DNA of 64,000 bases from contig NZ_VWPL01000008.1 of NCBI RefSeq assembly GCF_008630065.1, positions 62,001-126,000 on the forward strand, in the 5' to 3' direction. This stretch comes from Blastochloris sulfoviridis. GTDB taxonomy: Bacteria; Pseudomonadota; Alphaproteobacteria; Rhizobiales; Xanthobacteraceae. The notes beneath the pieces were generated by a model, which worked only from the letters and a program-made list of their open reading frames with translations, had not been told where the DNA came from and searched no databases. Made by a program: the position numbers and the translations under genes. Shown here one piece after another: positions 8,883-15,985 of the stretch (its first letter is position 1; each line of letters opens with the position of its first letter).

Positions 8883-9210
8883 AATGACAGAGGCGGTGCT
8901 GATAGACGGCAACCTCTACGTCAAGCAGCCTGATGGTAGCTTGCGACCGAGCGCCGGGAAAACGGATTTCGCCAAGCTTGCCGCGATGAGCGAGGAAGAG
9001 ATCGAAGCCGCCGCCTTGAACGACCCCGACGCCCTGCCGATGACCGATGAGCAATGGGCGGAAGCGATGAAGGTGCCGCGCAAGCGCTACATTCACCTTG
9101 GCGTCGACGATGATGTGCTTAGCTGGTTCAAATCCCACGGGCGGGGCTACCAAACCCGGATAAATGCGGTTCTCCGGCGCTATGTCGAAACACACCGGAA
9201 GGCGGGCTAG
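8869..9210 (+). CDS. brnA: BrnA-family antitoxin
   Basis: A 113-residue antitoxin with the BrnA C-terminal ribbon-helix-helix-like segment (KRYIHLGVDDDVLSWFKSHG, then 'YQTRINAVLRRYV') that binds operator DNA. The N-terminal half would contact BrnT. The start at 8869 is preceded by AAGGAAAGG. It overlaps the end of brnT by 14 nt, the usual arrangement, and the pair probably autoregulates. Confidence 0.9.
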   Translation: MSDPEMTEAVLIDGNLYVKQPDGSLRPSAGKTDFAKLAAMSEEEIEAAALNDPDALPMTDEQWAEAMKVPRKRYIHLGVDDDVLSWFKSHGRGYQTRINAVLRRYVETHRKAG

Positions 9211-9357
9211 ACCATCCGTCGATCTCGTTGAACCGGGCGGACGCTCTAGCTCTGAGACTTCATTCTCGCCCCCCCTGTCGGCGCTGCTGGACTCCTTCTT
9301 TGTCGGCATCAGGAGGATCAACCGCGGTGGTGCGTTCTTGCGGAATTCGACCGCGCC

Positions 9358-9455
9358 TGCGCCCGTCGCCTGCCCTCCAGGCACGGATATTTCCCCCACG
9401 GCCGCAATGACTTGCCGTCAAGTCGGGGGGAGGGCAAAGTTCGCCGCCGATTCAC
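9358..9455. repeat. 98-bp direct repeat, right copy
   Basis: Second copy of the repeat at 8443-8540, with four substitutions. It lies between brnA and the SIMPL gene, whose start is 62 bp downstream. Confidence 0.9.
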
Positions 9456-9517
9456 AGTTTGGCCTTGAAGACGGCGTCAAGCCGGGCCAAATCTTCGCGG
9501 CGAACCCGGAGTGCATC

Positions 9518-10285
9518 ATGGCCCCTGCCCGTCTGACCCTCGCCCGCGCGACCCGCGCCCGCGCGACCATCGCCCCCGCAACCGCCGCCCGCCTGATCCT
9601 GGCGCTCGCCGGATCGCTGCTGCTCGCCGGCCCGCTCGCCGCCCAGCCCGCCCCGCGCCTGCTCACCGTCCTCGGCGAGGCCCGGCTCGAGGTGGCGCCC
9701 GACCGCGCCTTCGTCACCGCTGGCGTGACCACCCAGGGCAAGAGCGCCCGCGACGCGCTGGCGGCCAATTCGCGCACCATGACCGACGTGCTGCGCATGC
9801 TGCGCGACGCCGGCCTGGAGGATGCCGACATCCGCACCGGCAACGTGTCGGTGCAGCCGGTGGTGGCCTATCCCGCCCCCAAGAACAGCGAACGCACCCC
9901 GCGCATCACCGGCTACACCGTCTCCAACCAGGTGAGCGTGCGCCTCGCCGACCCCGCCAAGCTCGGCGAGATGCTCGACAAGCTGGTCTCGGCCGGCGCC
10001 AACCAGGTTTCCGACATCCGCTTCGGCCTCGCCGACGAGGGCAAGCTGCGCGATTCCGTGCGCGCCGACGCCGTGAAGGACGCCCGCCGCAAGGCCGAGC
10101 TTTACGCCACCGCCGCCGGCACCCGCCTCGGCCGGGTGATGGCGCTCTCCGAAGTTGATGCGCCGCCGCTGCCGCGGCCGCTGGCCATGCGCGCCGCCGC
10201 CGCCGATGCCATGGCGGTGCCGATCGCCCCCGGCGAGCAGACGGTGAAGGTGCAGATCTCGATGACCTGGGAGCTGGATAACTGA
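9518..10285 (+). CDS. SIMPL-domain (DUF541) periplasmic protein
   Basis: A 255-residue exported protein. After a signal peptide (hydrophobic core LILALAGSLLLAGPLAAQ) it has a DUF541/SIMPL domain: 'VLGEARLEVAPDRAFV', 'DIRTGNVSVQP', 'ITGYTVSNQVSVRL' and 'DARRKAELYATAAG'. The family is a periplasmic or outer-membrane protein linked to oxidative stress (BP26 of Brucella, YggE of E. coli); the molecular role is unknown. The start at 9518 has GGAG 8 nt upstream. The segment before the signal core is an Arg/Ala/Thr repeat encoded by 'cgcgcgaccc'-like DNA. Confidence 0.88.
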   Translation: MAPARLTLARATRARATIAPATAARLILALAGSLLLAGPLAAQPAPRLLTVLGEARLEVAPDRAFVTAGVTTQGKSARDALAANSRTMTDVLRMLRDAGLEDADIRTGNVSVQPVVAYPAPKNSERTPRITGYTVSNQVSVRLADPAKLGEMLDKLVSAGANQVSDIRFGLADEGKLRDSVRADAVKDARRKAELYATAAGTRLGRVMALSEVDAPPLPRPLAMRAAAADAMAVPIAPGEQTVKVQISMTWELDN

Positions 10286-10486
10286 CAGCGGCGACAAGCG
10301 CCGCCGCAACGCCTCCCTGCGCCGGCATAACGCGCAGATGCGGCGGCGCAGCGTGCCCTCCTGCCAGTGTAACGCGACGATGCGGCGGCACAGCGGCGCG
10401 TTGCAGAACCATTATTCCGCACCCGCTCGAACAATAATCCGCCCACCGAGTTCTACCGGCATAGGGTTGTGTGGGAGGAGCGTGCA

Positions 10487-11161
10487 ATGACCTGTGCCAA
10501 ACGAGCCTTCAGGCAAGCGCAAATGGCGGCGATGGCGGGCGTTGCCGCGCTGACGCTGACCGCCTCGCCGATGAACATCGCCACGATGACCGTCACCACC
10601 CTGGCCACCGCGGCGATTTCCACCGCCTGGACGTCGCCCGCCGAGGCCCAGCGGGGCCACTATCGCGGCGGCGCGCGCGGCAGGGCCTTGCGCGGCGGCG
10701 GCTATCGCGGCGCCATCTACCGCGGCGGCTATCGCGGTACCGCTTGGCGCGGCGGTGCCTATCGTGGCGCCGTCTATCGCGGCGGTGCATATCGTGGCGC
10801 CGCTTGGCGCGGGAACGCTTGGCGCGGCGCCGCTTGGCGTGGAAATGCTTGGCGTGGAAATGCCTGGCGTGGAAATGCCTGGCGTGGAAATGCTTGGCGT
10901 GGAAATGCTTGGGGCGGCGGCTGGCGCGGCGCCGGCTGGAACGGCGGCGCCTACCGTTGGGGTTACCGCAACGATTGGCGCTACCGGAGCTGGAATCCGT
11001 GGGGCGCGGCGGCCGCAGGCTTTGCGCTCGGCGCGGTCACCGCCCCGGCGTGGGGATATAATTCCCCATATTATGCCGCCAACTATTATGACGACCCCTT
11101 CTACTCCTCGTATGGCGGACAGGTTTATTACATCAATGGTCGCCGCTGCTGGTGCCGCTAG
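10487..11161 (+). CDS. Secreted Gly/Arg/Trp-rich tandem-repeat protein
   Basis: A 224-residue protein. An N-terminal export signal (about residues 1-48, cleaved after a Pro-Ala-Glu-Ala-Gln stretch) is followed by about 100 residues of pentapeptide repeats of the form (A/Y)-(W/Y)-R-G-(G/N), then a Tyr/Trp-rich tail ending in 'YYINGRRCWCR'. Codons are strongly repeated: a 15-bp unit near 'tggcgtggaaatgct' occurs six or more times at 10820-10915. The start at 10487 is backed by a GGGAGGAG ribosome site. No enzyme motif is visible; a structural or surface role is only a guess. Confidence 0.8.
   Translation: MTCAKRAFRQAQMAAMAGVAALTLTASPMNIATMTVTTLATAAISTAWTSPAEAQRGHYRGGARGRALRGGGYRGAIYRGGYRGTAWRGGAYRGAVYRGGAYRGAAWRGNAWRGAAWRGNAWRGNAWRGNAWRGNAWRGNAWGGGWRGAGWNGGAYRWGYRNDWRYRSWNPWGAAAAGFALGAVTAPAWGYNSPYYAANYYDDPFYSSYGGQVYYINGRRCWCR
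10810..10915. repeat. 15-bp in-frame minisatellite inside the RG/AW-repeat gene
   Basis: Consecutive near-identical units 'aatgcttggcgtgga' and 'aatgcctggcgtgga', each coding Asn-Ala-Trp-Arg-Gly. Copy number is likely unstable. Confidence 0.85.
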
Positions 11162-11162
11162 A

Positions 11163-11207
11163 GCATTCTCCGCAAAAGTGGGAACCGGTTTTGCGACAAG
11201 AGAATGC
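11163..11207. repeat. REP-A palindrome
   Basis: GCATTCTC arm, core 'cgcaaaagtgggaaccgg', then closing AGAATGC arm. It begins directly after the stop codon of the tandem-repeat gene, so it may act as a transcript end or stabiliser. Confidence 0.85.
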
Positions 11208-11554
11208 GATAACTCAAGAATTGGAGCGTCCGACCGGGTCATTCCCATCGGCGGACGCTCCATCAACAGATAACCGCAGCGGTCGCCGCCATTGCGTGCT
11301 TGCGGTGAATATAACGGGTGATTGCATAAATTCTTGAAATCGCGCAAGGTGGCCCGAGCGCATACGAATGGCTGCGGGAAAAATGCCTCGGCAGATTTGG
11401 TCGAATGTATTGCGGCCACGGTCTTGCTGCCCCCTCGCCATAGGACGTTGAATTCGGAATATGAAATTCCATTCATCTTCCGGACCGTCTTATTTTGAAC
11501 GTTTTTTCTCGCCATCTATTTGATAGACACAAGATATGCGAAGGACCATACATC
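11208..11554. other. Intergenic region, less GC-rich than the surroundings
   Basis: No supported gene. The sequence 11300-11540 is noticeably less GC-rich than its surroundings and is the likely promoter region of the downstream 123-residue protein; a 'gaagga' ribosome site precedes that start. Confidence 0.4.
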
Positions 11555-11926
11555 ATGTCCCTCTGGCCCCGCACGAAGACGTTTCTGGCCGTCGGCTTGG
11601 CAGGTCTGGTGCTGGCAGGTGGGGCCAGCGTGGCCACCAGCGTGCCGGCTGAGGCCCAGTATTACGGATCCCGGCATTACGGACCTCGGCACTATGGTCC
11701 GCGGCCCGGCCCCTATTACGGCCCCCGCCCCTATTACGGCCGCGGCTACTATCGCGGCTGGGACAATGGCGGTGCCGTCGCCGCCGGCGTGCTCGGCGGC
11801 CTGGCGCTCGGCGCCCTCGCCGCCCAACCGCGTGGGGTCTATGTCGCCGAATGCTGGATCGAGCAACGCCGAGTCGTGACCCGATCGGGTCGCGTCGTGT
11901 GGCGGGACGTCGAGGTGTGCCCCTGA
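11555..11926 (+). CDS. Secreted Tyr/Gly/Pro-rich small protein
   Basis: A 123-residue protein with a signal peptide (TFLAVGLAGLVLAGGASVAT) and then a YGxRHYGPR / YYGPRPYYGRG repeat stretch, a glycine-zipper-like hydrophobic segment (AAGVLGGLALGALAA), and a C-terminal domain with two Cys (AECWIEQRR and VEVCP). Similar small exported proteins are common in Hyphomicrobiales but lack a known function. The start at 11555 fits a GAAGGA ribosome site. Confidence 0.75.
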   Translation: MSLWPRTKTFLAVGLAGLVLAGGASVATSVPAEAQYYGSRHYGPRHYGPRPGPYYGPRPYYGRGYYRGWDNGGAVAAGVLGGLALGALAAQPRGVYVAECWIEQRRVVTRSGRVVWRDVEVCP

Positions 11927-11948
11927 ACCGACCGTCCCGTCTGCGTCC

Positions 11949-11985
11949 GAAGCCGCCGCCGAGCCCCCCGCCCGGCGGCGGCTTC
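11949..11985 (+). terminator. Stem-loop terminator after the Tyr/Gly-rich gene
   Basis: Perfect 13-bp arms (gaagccgccgccg / cggcggcggcttc) around an 11-nt loop, followed by 'attt'. It begins 22 nt after the stop codon. Confidence 0.6.
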
Positions 11986-12192
11986 ATTTCGTGCGAGCCC
12001 GAAGGGTCGGGACCCGCCGCGGCATCTGTCGAAAATCACGTTATATAACAATATTTTGCAGGGCCCGCGCTTGATCCCTTCGGGGGTTCCGGTAACCGTA
12101 TCGGGAGGCCGCGAAGTCGCCGCCAGAGAGGCCGCCAGCAGGCCGTCATGAGATCGGCTCGCGCGACTCTGCGCCATTGGCTATGGTCGCGC

Positions 12193-13299
12193 ATGCCCGT
12201 CTTCACCCCCGAACAGGACGCAGCGCTGACCGCGGTGGCGCGCTGGCTTAAAGATCGACCCAACGGCGCCACGCAGGTGTTCCGGCTGTTCGGCTATGCC
12301 GGCACCGGCAAGACCACGCTGGCCCGCCACATCGCCGAAGGCGTTGAGGGAACCGTGAAATTCGCCGCCTTCACCGGCAAGGCGGCGAGCGTGATGCGCC
12401 AGCGCGGCTGCGAGGGCGCCTCCACCATCCATTCGCTGATCTACCGGGCGCAGGAGAGCGAGGAGGAGGTGCCGAGCTTCCAGCTCTGGGACGACGCGCC
12501 GGCCTCCAAGGCCAGGCTGATCATCATCGACGAGTGCTCGATGGTCGACGAGGAGCTGGGGCGCGACCTGCTCTCCTTCGGCGTGCCGCTCCTGGTGCTG
12601 GGCGACCCGGCGCAGCTGCCGCCGATCCAGGGCGGCGGCTTCTTCACCAATGCCCCGCCCGACGCCATGCTGGAGGAGGTCCACCGCCAGGCGGCGGGCG
12701 ACCCGATCATCCGCCTGTCGATGACCGTGCGCACCGGTGGCCAGCTTGCCCCCGGCGCCTGGGGCGAAACGGTGGTGGTGCGGCGCGATTCGCTCGATCC
12801 CAAGCGGGTGATCGGCGCCGAGCAGGTGCTGGTCGGCCGCAACAACACAAGGCGCGCCTACAATCAGCGCCTGCGCGAGCACCGCGGCTTCACCGACCCG
12901 ATGCCGGTCGCCTCAGACCGGCTGGTGTGCCTGCGCAACAACCGCAAGAAGGGCCTGTTCAACGGCGCGCTGTGGTCGGTGGTCGAGGCCACGCCCGGCC
13001 GCACGCGGGCGCTGGTCAAGATGGTGCTGAAGCCGGAGGACGACGGCCGACGCAAGCCGCTGAAGGTCTCGGTGCGCTCAGAGTGCTTCCTCGGCGGGCT
13101 GGAGCAGCTCGACTGGCAGATGCGCCGGAACTTCGACGAATTCGATTACGGCTACGTGCTCACCGTCCACAAGGCGCAGGGCTCGCAGTGGGACGACGTG
13201 GTGCTGTTCGACGAAAGCTTCGCCTTCCCCGACAGCCGCGCCCGCTGGCTCTACACCGGCATCACCCGCGCCGCGAAACGGCTGTGCGTGGTGGTGTAG
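12193..13299 (+). CDS. RecD-like ATP-dependent DNA helicase (superfamily 1)
   Basis: A 368-residue SF1 helicase of the compact RecD2/Dda-like type. Walker A GYAGTGKTT (about residues 37-45), Walker B 'IIIDECSMV', 'LGDPAQLPPI', and C-terminal motifs 'VLTVHKAQGSQWDDVV' and 'LYTGITRAAKRL' are all intact. It lacks the N-terminal extension of long RecD2 proteins. No recBC-like genes are nearby, so a repair or recombination role outside RecBCD is likely. The start at 12193 (MPVFTPEQDAAL) is preferred over an upstream ATG at 12148 because it begins at the conserved helix. Confidence 0.88.
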   Translation: MPVFTPEQDAALTAVARWLKDRPNGATQVFRLFGYAGTGKTTLARHIAEGVEGTVKFAAFTGKAASVMRQRGCEGASTIHSLIYRAQESEEEVPSFQLWDDAPASKARLIIIDECSMVDEELGRDLLSFGVPLLVLGDPAQLPPIQGGGFFTNAPPDAMLEEVHRQAAGDPIIRLSMTVRTGGQLAPGAWGETVVVRRDSLDPKRVIGAEQVLVGRNNTRRAYNQRLREHRGFTDPMPVASDRLVCLRNNRKKGLFNGALWSVVEATPGRTRALVKMVLKPEDDGRRKPLKVSVRSECFLGGLEQLDWQMRRNFDEFDYGYVLTVHKAQGSQWDDVVLFDESFAFPDSRARWLYTGITRAAKRLCVVV

Positions 13300-13326
13300 C
13301 GCCCATTACTGGCAGCTGGGCCGGCC

Positions 13327-13797
13327 CTACCCGTTCGCCGCCTCGAGGTTGCGGCGAAGCGCGTCGATCTCGCCCTGCAGGCGGCGCAGCTCGTCCATCG
13401 ACATGCCGGTGGCCTCCAATATGCAGCCGGGAACCACCCGCGCCTTCAGGCGCAGATTGCGGCCGGCCGGGGTGAGGCGCACCCGCACGACGCGCTCATC
13501 GTGCGAATCGCGCGCGCGCGTCAAATGTCCCATGCCTTCCAGGCGCTTGAGCAGCGGCGTCAGCGTGCTGGAGTCGAGCGACAGCACCTCGCCGATGCCG
13601 CCCACGGTGCGGTCGTCGCCCTCCCACAGCACCACCATCACCAGATATTGCGGATAGGTCAGCCCCATCTCGGCGAGCAGCGGCTTGTAGACGCGGTTGA
13701 ACGCCAGCGAGGCCGAATAGATGGAAAAGCAGACGAAATCGCCGAGAAAGGGGCCGTCATGCGGCTCGCCACGCGGCTGGCGTGCGGTCTCGGGCAT
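13327..13797 (-). CDS. ohrR: OhrR-type MarR-family regulator
   Basis: A 156-residue MarR protein closely fitting OhrR, the organic-hydroperoxide-sensing repressor: redox Cys at residue 23 in FVCFSIYSASLAFNRVYKPL, then 'LTYPQYLVMVVLWE', winged helix 'LSLDSSTLTPLLKRLEGMG' and 'DERVVRVRLTPAG'. The start at 13797 follows GAGG at 6 nt. OhrR normally sits beside ohr, the peroxiredoxin gene it represses, but no ohr is present within the window. The symbol is given by similarity only. Confidence 0.75.
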   Translation of the reverse strand: MPETARQPRGEPHDGPFLGDFVCFSIYSASLAFNRVYKPLLAEMGLTYPQYLVMVVLWEGDDRTVGGIGEVLSLDSSTLTPLLKRLEGMGHLTRARDSHDERVVRVRLTPAGRNLRLKARVVPGCILEATGMSMDELRRLQGEIDALRRNLEAANG

Positions 13798-13882
13798 CGT
13801 CATCCTCGTCGGTCACCGCCGCATCAAGGCGGCGGCGCAGCGTTGCATACGAATAAATCGCGCGCAATCCAATCGCAAGCAC

Positions 13883-14080
13883 TTGACAGTCATTCGCGGA
13901 TCTGCGATGAATACATCACGCGATTAGATCGTTCGCGATTTTTTCGCCGTGAGCACAAAACGTGCGGCGAGTCCTCCGGTCGCCGTCGTGGGGAAGACCA
14001 AGAGACCGTAACGTTACGCGCCCCTCGGGTATCGTTACGGAAACGGGCCGCGCCAGCCCCCGCCGGCGCGGCCCGTCCTG
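13883..14080 (+). ncRNA. Candidate structured small RNA
   Basis: A TTGACA box at 13883-13888 with a weak -10-like 'atgaat' 18 nt on, then about 160 nt with several nested inverted repeats: CGCCG/CGGCG with inner GCAC/GTGC near 13950-13973, 'ccgtaacg'/'cgttacgg' at about 14008-14041, and a terminator-like 12-bp perfect hairpin at 14043-14076 followed by 'cctgttt'. No reading frame with a ribosome site fits. I do not recognise a known RNA family. Confidence 0.3.
14043..14076 (+). terminator. Strong GC-rich hairpin, terminator-like
   Basis: Perfect 12-bp arms acgggccgcgcc / ggcgcggcccgt with a 10-nt loop, then 'cctgttt'. It lies between the divergent ohrR promoter and the 3' end of bchJ. Confidence 0.5.
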
Positions 14081-14083
14081 TTT

Positions 14084-14160
14084 CATAGGGTTTCCGGTCG
14101 AGCCCTTCGGGATCCCGGAAACAGTCTCGTCGAAAATCCCGTTATCGAACAAGCGGATGG
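14084..14160. repeat. REP-C type repeat
   Basis: 'gtttccggtcgagcccttcggga' and 'tcccggaaacagtctcgtcgaaaatccc', the family also found at about 14880, 24186, 25087, 39410 and 53406. Confidence 0.7.
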
Positions 14161-14209
14161 TCGCCGAGGCGGCCTCCGGGGATCGTGACGCGATCACCCG
14201 GACACCGCA

Positions 14210-14833
14210 TCACGCCCAGCGCACCTCGAACACGCAGGCCGGGTCGCCCAGCGCCTCGCAGGCGATCTCGACCACCGTGGCCGCCGGGCTGACCAGCGCC
14301 CGGAACAGCCGCTCGAACGTCGCCGCATAATAGTCGCACACCGGCACGTCGCTGGTCGCGCCGCGGCTGATCGGCCCGCCGGCGATGGTGAAGCGCAGCG
14401 GCGTGCCGGCGAGCACGTGGAACGCCCCGCCACCGGCAAACGTCCAGGCATTGCGGCTGATGGCGGCAAACAGCAGCCGCGCCGCGGCCGAGGGCGGCAG
14501 CATCTTCAGCACGATCTGGACGCCGCGCGGGATGCGGTGGGCCAGAAGATAGTCGCCGGTGGTGCGCCCGGCCTCGCGCGCGATCGCGCGCGCATGCTCC
14601 ACGCCCAGCTTGGCGCGCATGGCCTGATGCAATCGCGTCACCTCGCGCTCATCGACCATCTGGCTCGGCGGATTGCCTATATAGGATTCCAGCCCCGCAT
14701 CCTTGAGCAGCTTCTCCGCGCCATCCCGGCCGACATCCCGTTCCAGCGCCTCAGCAATCCGGATGATGGCGTTCGGGCCGATGCGCGCTGCCTCTTCGCC
14801 CGAATCTCCCTTGCCGTTCGCTCGATCCAACAA
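14210..14833 (-). CDS. bchJ: Bacteriochlorophyll 4-vinyl reductase
   Basis: A 207-residue V4R-domain protein matching BchJ, implicated in reducing the C8 vinyl group of divinyl protochlorophyllide. Motifs: 'RIGPNAIIRIAEALERDVG', 'YIGNPPSQMVDEREVTRLHQ', 'EAGRTTGDYLLAHRIPRGVQ', 'RNAWTFAGGG' and 'DVPVCDYYAATFERLFRALV', with the V4R-type Cys in the last and in 'GDPACVFEV'. bchJ normally lies in the photosynthesis gene cluster, but here it stands alone among a regulator, a B3/4-domain protein and a TRAP transporter. Its presence suggests a phototrophic host. Confidence 0.85.
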   Translation of the reverse strand: MLDRANGKGDSGEEAARIGPNAIIRIAEALERDVGRDGAEKLLKDAGLESYIGNPPSQMVDEREVTRLHQAMRAKLGVEHARAIAREAGRTTGDYLLAHRIPRGVQIVLKMLPPSAAARLLFAAISRNAWTFAGGGAFHVLAGTPLRFTIAGGPISRGATSDVPVCDYYAATFERLFRALVSPAATVVEIACEALGDPACVFEVRWA

Positions 14834-14879
14834 ATGCCCCTCCGTCCCTCGTCCGGAACACCGGACTGCATCCCGCCGG

Positions 14880-15135
14880 ATGTCTTATTCGATTTCCGGC
14901 CGATCCCTTCGGGATGCCGGAAACGGTCTCACCGAAAACCCCAGTTCTCCGAATAACTCTCGATGACGGGATTTTCGGCGATCGGAATACGGCTCGAAGG
15001 CCTGACCGGCCGGACTCGACATTGCCTGCCGGCCTCACCCTCGTCCCCGCGAGGCAAGGTCCGGCCGGCAATAGTGTCAAGCGCGCTTAACGTACACTTT
15101 TCCTGACAATTGTGGAGTCGTGGCCGGGCCACCGG
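14880..15135. other. Upstream region of bchJ with REP-C repeat and promoter-like element
   Basis: 14880-14965 is a REP-C unit. On the minus strand a TTGACA (complement of 15075-15080) and the palindrome AAGCGCGCTT (15079-15088) could form part of a bchJ promoter. I looked for a PpsR/CrtJ site (TGT-N12-ACA) and found none with correct spacing. No gene is supported. Confidence 0.4.
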
Positions 15136-15837
15136 TCAGCCGAGCGGAATCACCGGCTGATCGGCGTCGGCGATCGCCACCCGCGCCCGGCCACCGGCGA
15201 ACCGTGCGATCAGCCCGCAAAGATCGTCGGCAGCCGCCGCAACGTCGCCAAAGCCGTTGGACTGCAGGGTGACCAGCGCCCGCCGGGTGGCCGGCGTGAT
15301 CACCGAGCGGCCATCCTGCCGCCAGTTCCAGCGCCGGCACAGCACCTTGGCGGCATCGGCATAGACCACCTCGCCCGGCTTCGGCGGCCCGCCGAGTTCG
15401 CCCTCGCCGCTCATGTCCTCGAAGCTGTCGCCCTCACGCGCGTAGCGGAAGGCGACATCGCCCACCAATTGGGCGAGATCGTCGGCGCCGGCCGGCAGCA
15501 CGTGCGCCAGCGACACCGCATTGTAGGCGTCGACGAAGCCGTTGATCGCCGGCAGGCTGCGGCCGGCCAGCACGTTCTTGACCAGCCGCTCGACCGAGGA
15601 GCGGTAGGAGGTCGACTTGATGCCGAATCCCTTATAGGCGGCGCGCCACGCCGCGATGCCGGGAATGGCGGAGAGTTCCAGGCCCGCCCACTGCGCGCGG
15701 CAGACCGCCTCGCGATCAGCGATCAGCGCATCGAGATCCGGCGGCCGTTCGGCCGGAATGGTGAGATCCTCGGCCACCACCGCGGCGATGCGGATGGCGG
15801 GAAAGCGCGGCAGAAGCTCTTCGATCGACAGCAGCAT
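15136..15837 (-). CDS. B3/B4 tRNA-binding-domain protein
   Basis: A 233-residue stand-alone B3/4 domain like that of the phenylalanyl-tRNA synthetase beta chain: 'GIAAWRAAYKGFGIKSTSYRSSVERLVKNVL', 'LPAINGFVDAYNAVSLAHVLPAG', 'GEVVYADAAKVLCRRWNWR'. Free-standing members are thought to bind or edit tRNA, but the function is not established. The start at 15837 (MLLSIEELLPRF) is chosen because upstream codons are Gly/Arg-rich and unlike the family. It lies about 100 nt from the TRAP transporter genes on the same strand. Confidence 0.8.
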   Translation of the reverse strand: MLLSIEELLPRFPAIRIAAVVAEDLTIPAERPPDLDALIADREAVCRAQWAGLELSAIPGIAAWRAAYKGFGIKSTSYRSSVERLVKNVLAGRSLPAINGFVDAYNAVSLAHVLPAGADDLAQLVGDVAFRYAREGDSFEDMSGEGELGGPPKPGEVVYADAAKVLCRRWNWRQDGRSVITPATRRALVTLQSNGFGDVAAAADDLCGLIARFAGGRARVAIADADQPVIPLG

Positions 15838-15937
15838 GGCGGCGTTGTGGCCGCCGCCGCGGCCACGTGCAAGCTCGGCAAAGTGCAAGCAGGACCTTTC
15901 GGCGGGTTCGCGATTCGAATTTCAACGGTCTTCTGAT

Positions 15938-15977
15938 GACGGCCCCGGGTCCGCGCTTCGCGCTGCCCGGGGCGACA
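15938..15977. repeat. Short REP-D repeat
   Basis: 'gacggccccgggtccgcgct' to 'gcccggggcgac', a compact inverted unit between dctM and the B3/4 gene. Confidence 0.6.
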
Positions 15978-15985
15978 GCATCCTC

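Noticed and set aside
15060-15135. PpsR/CrtJ operator before bchJ
   Set aside because: TGT and ACA words occur but with 16-nt, not 12-nt, spacing.
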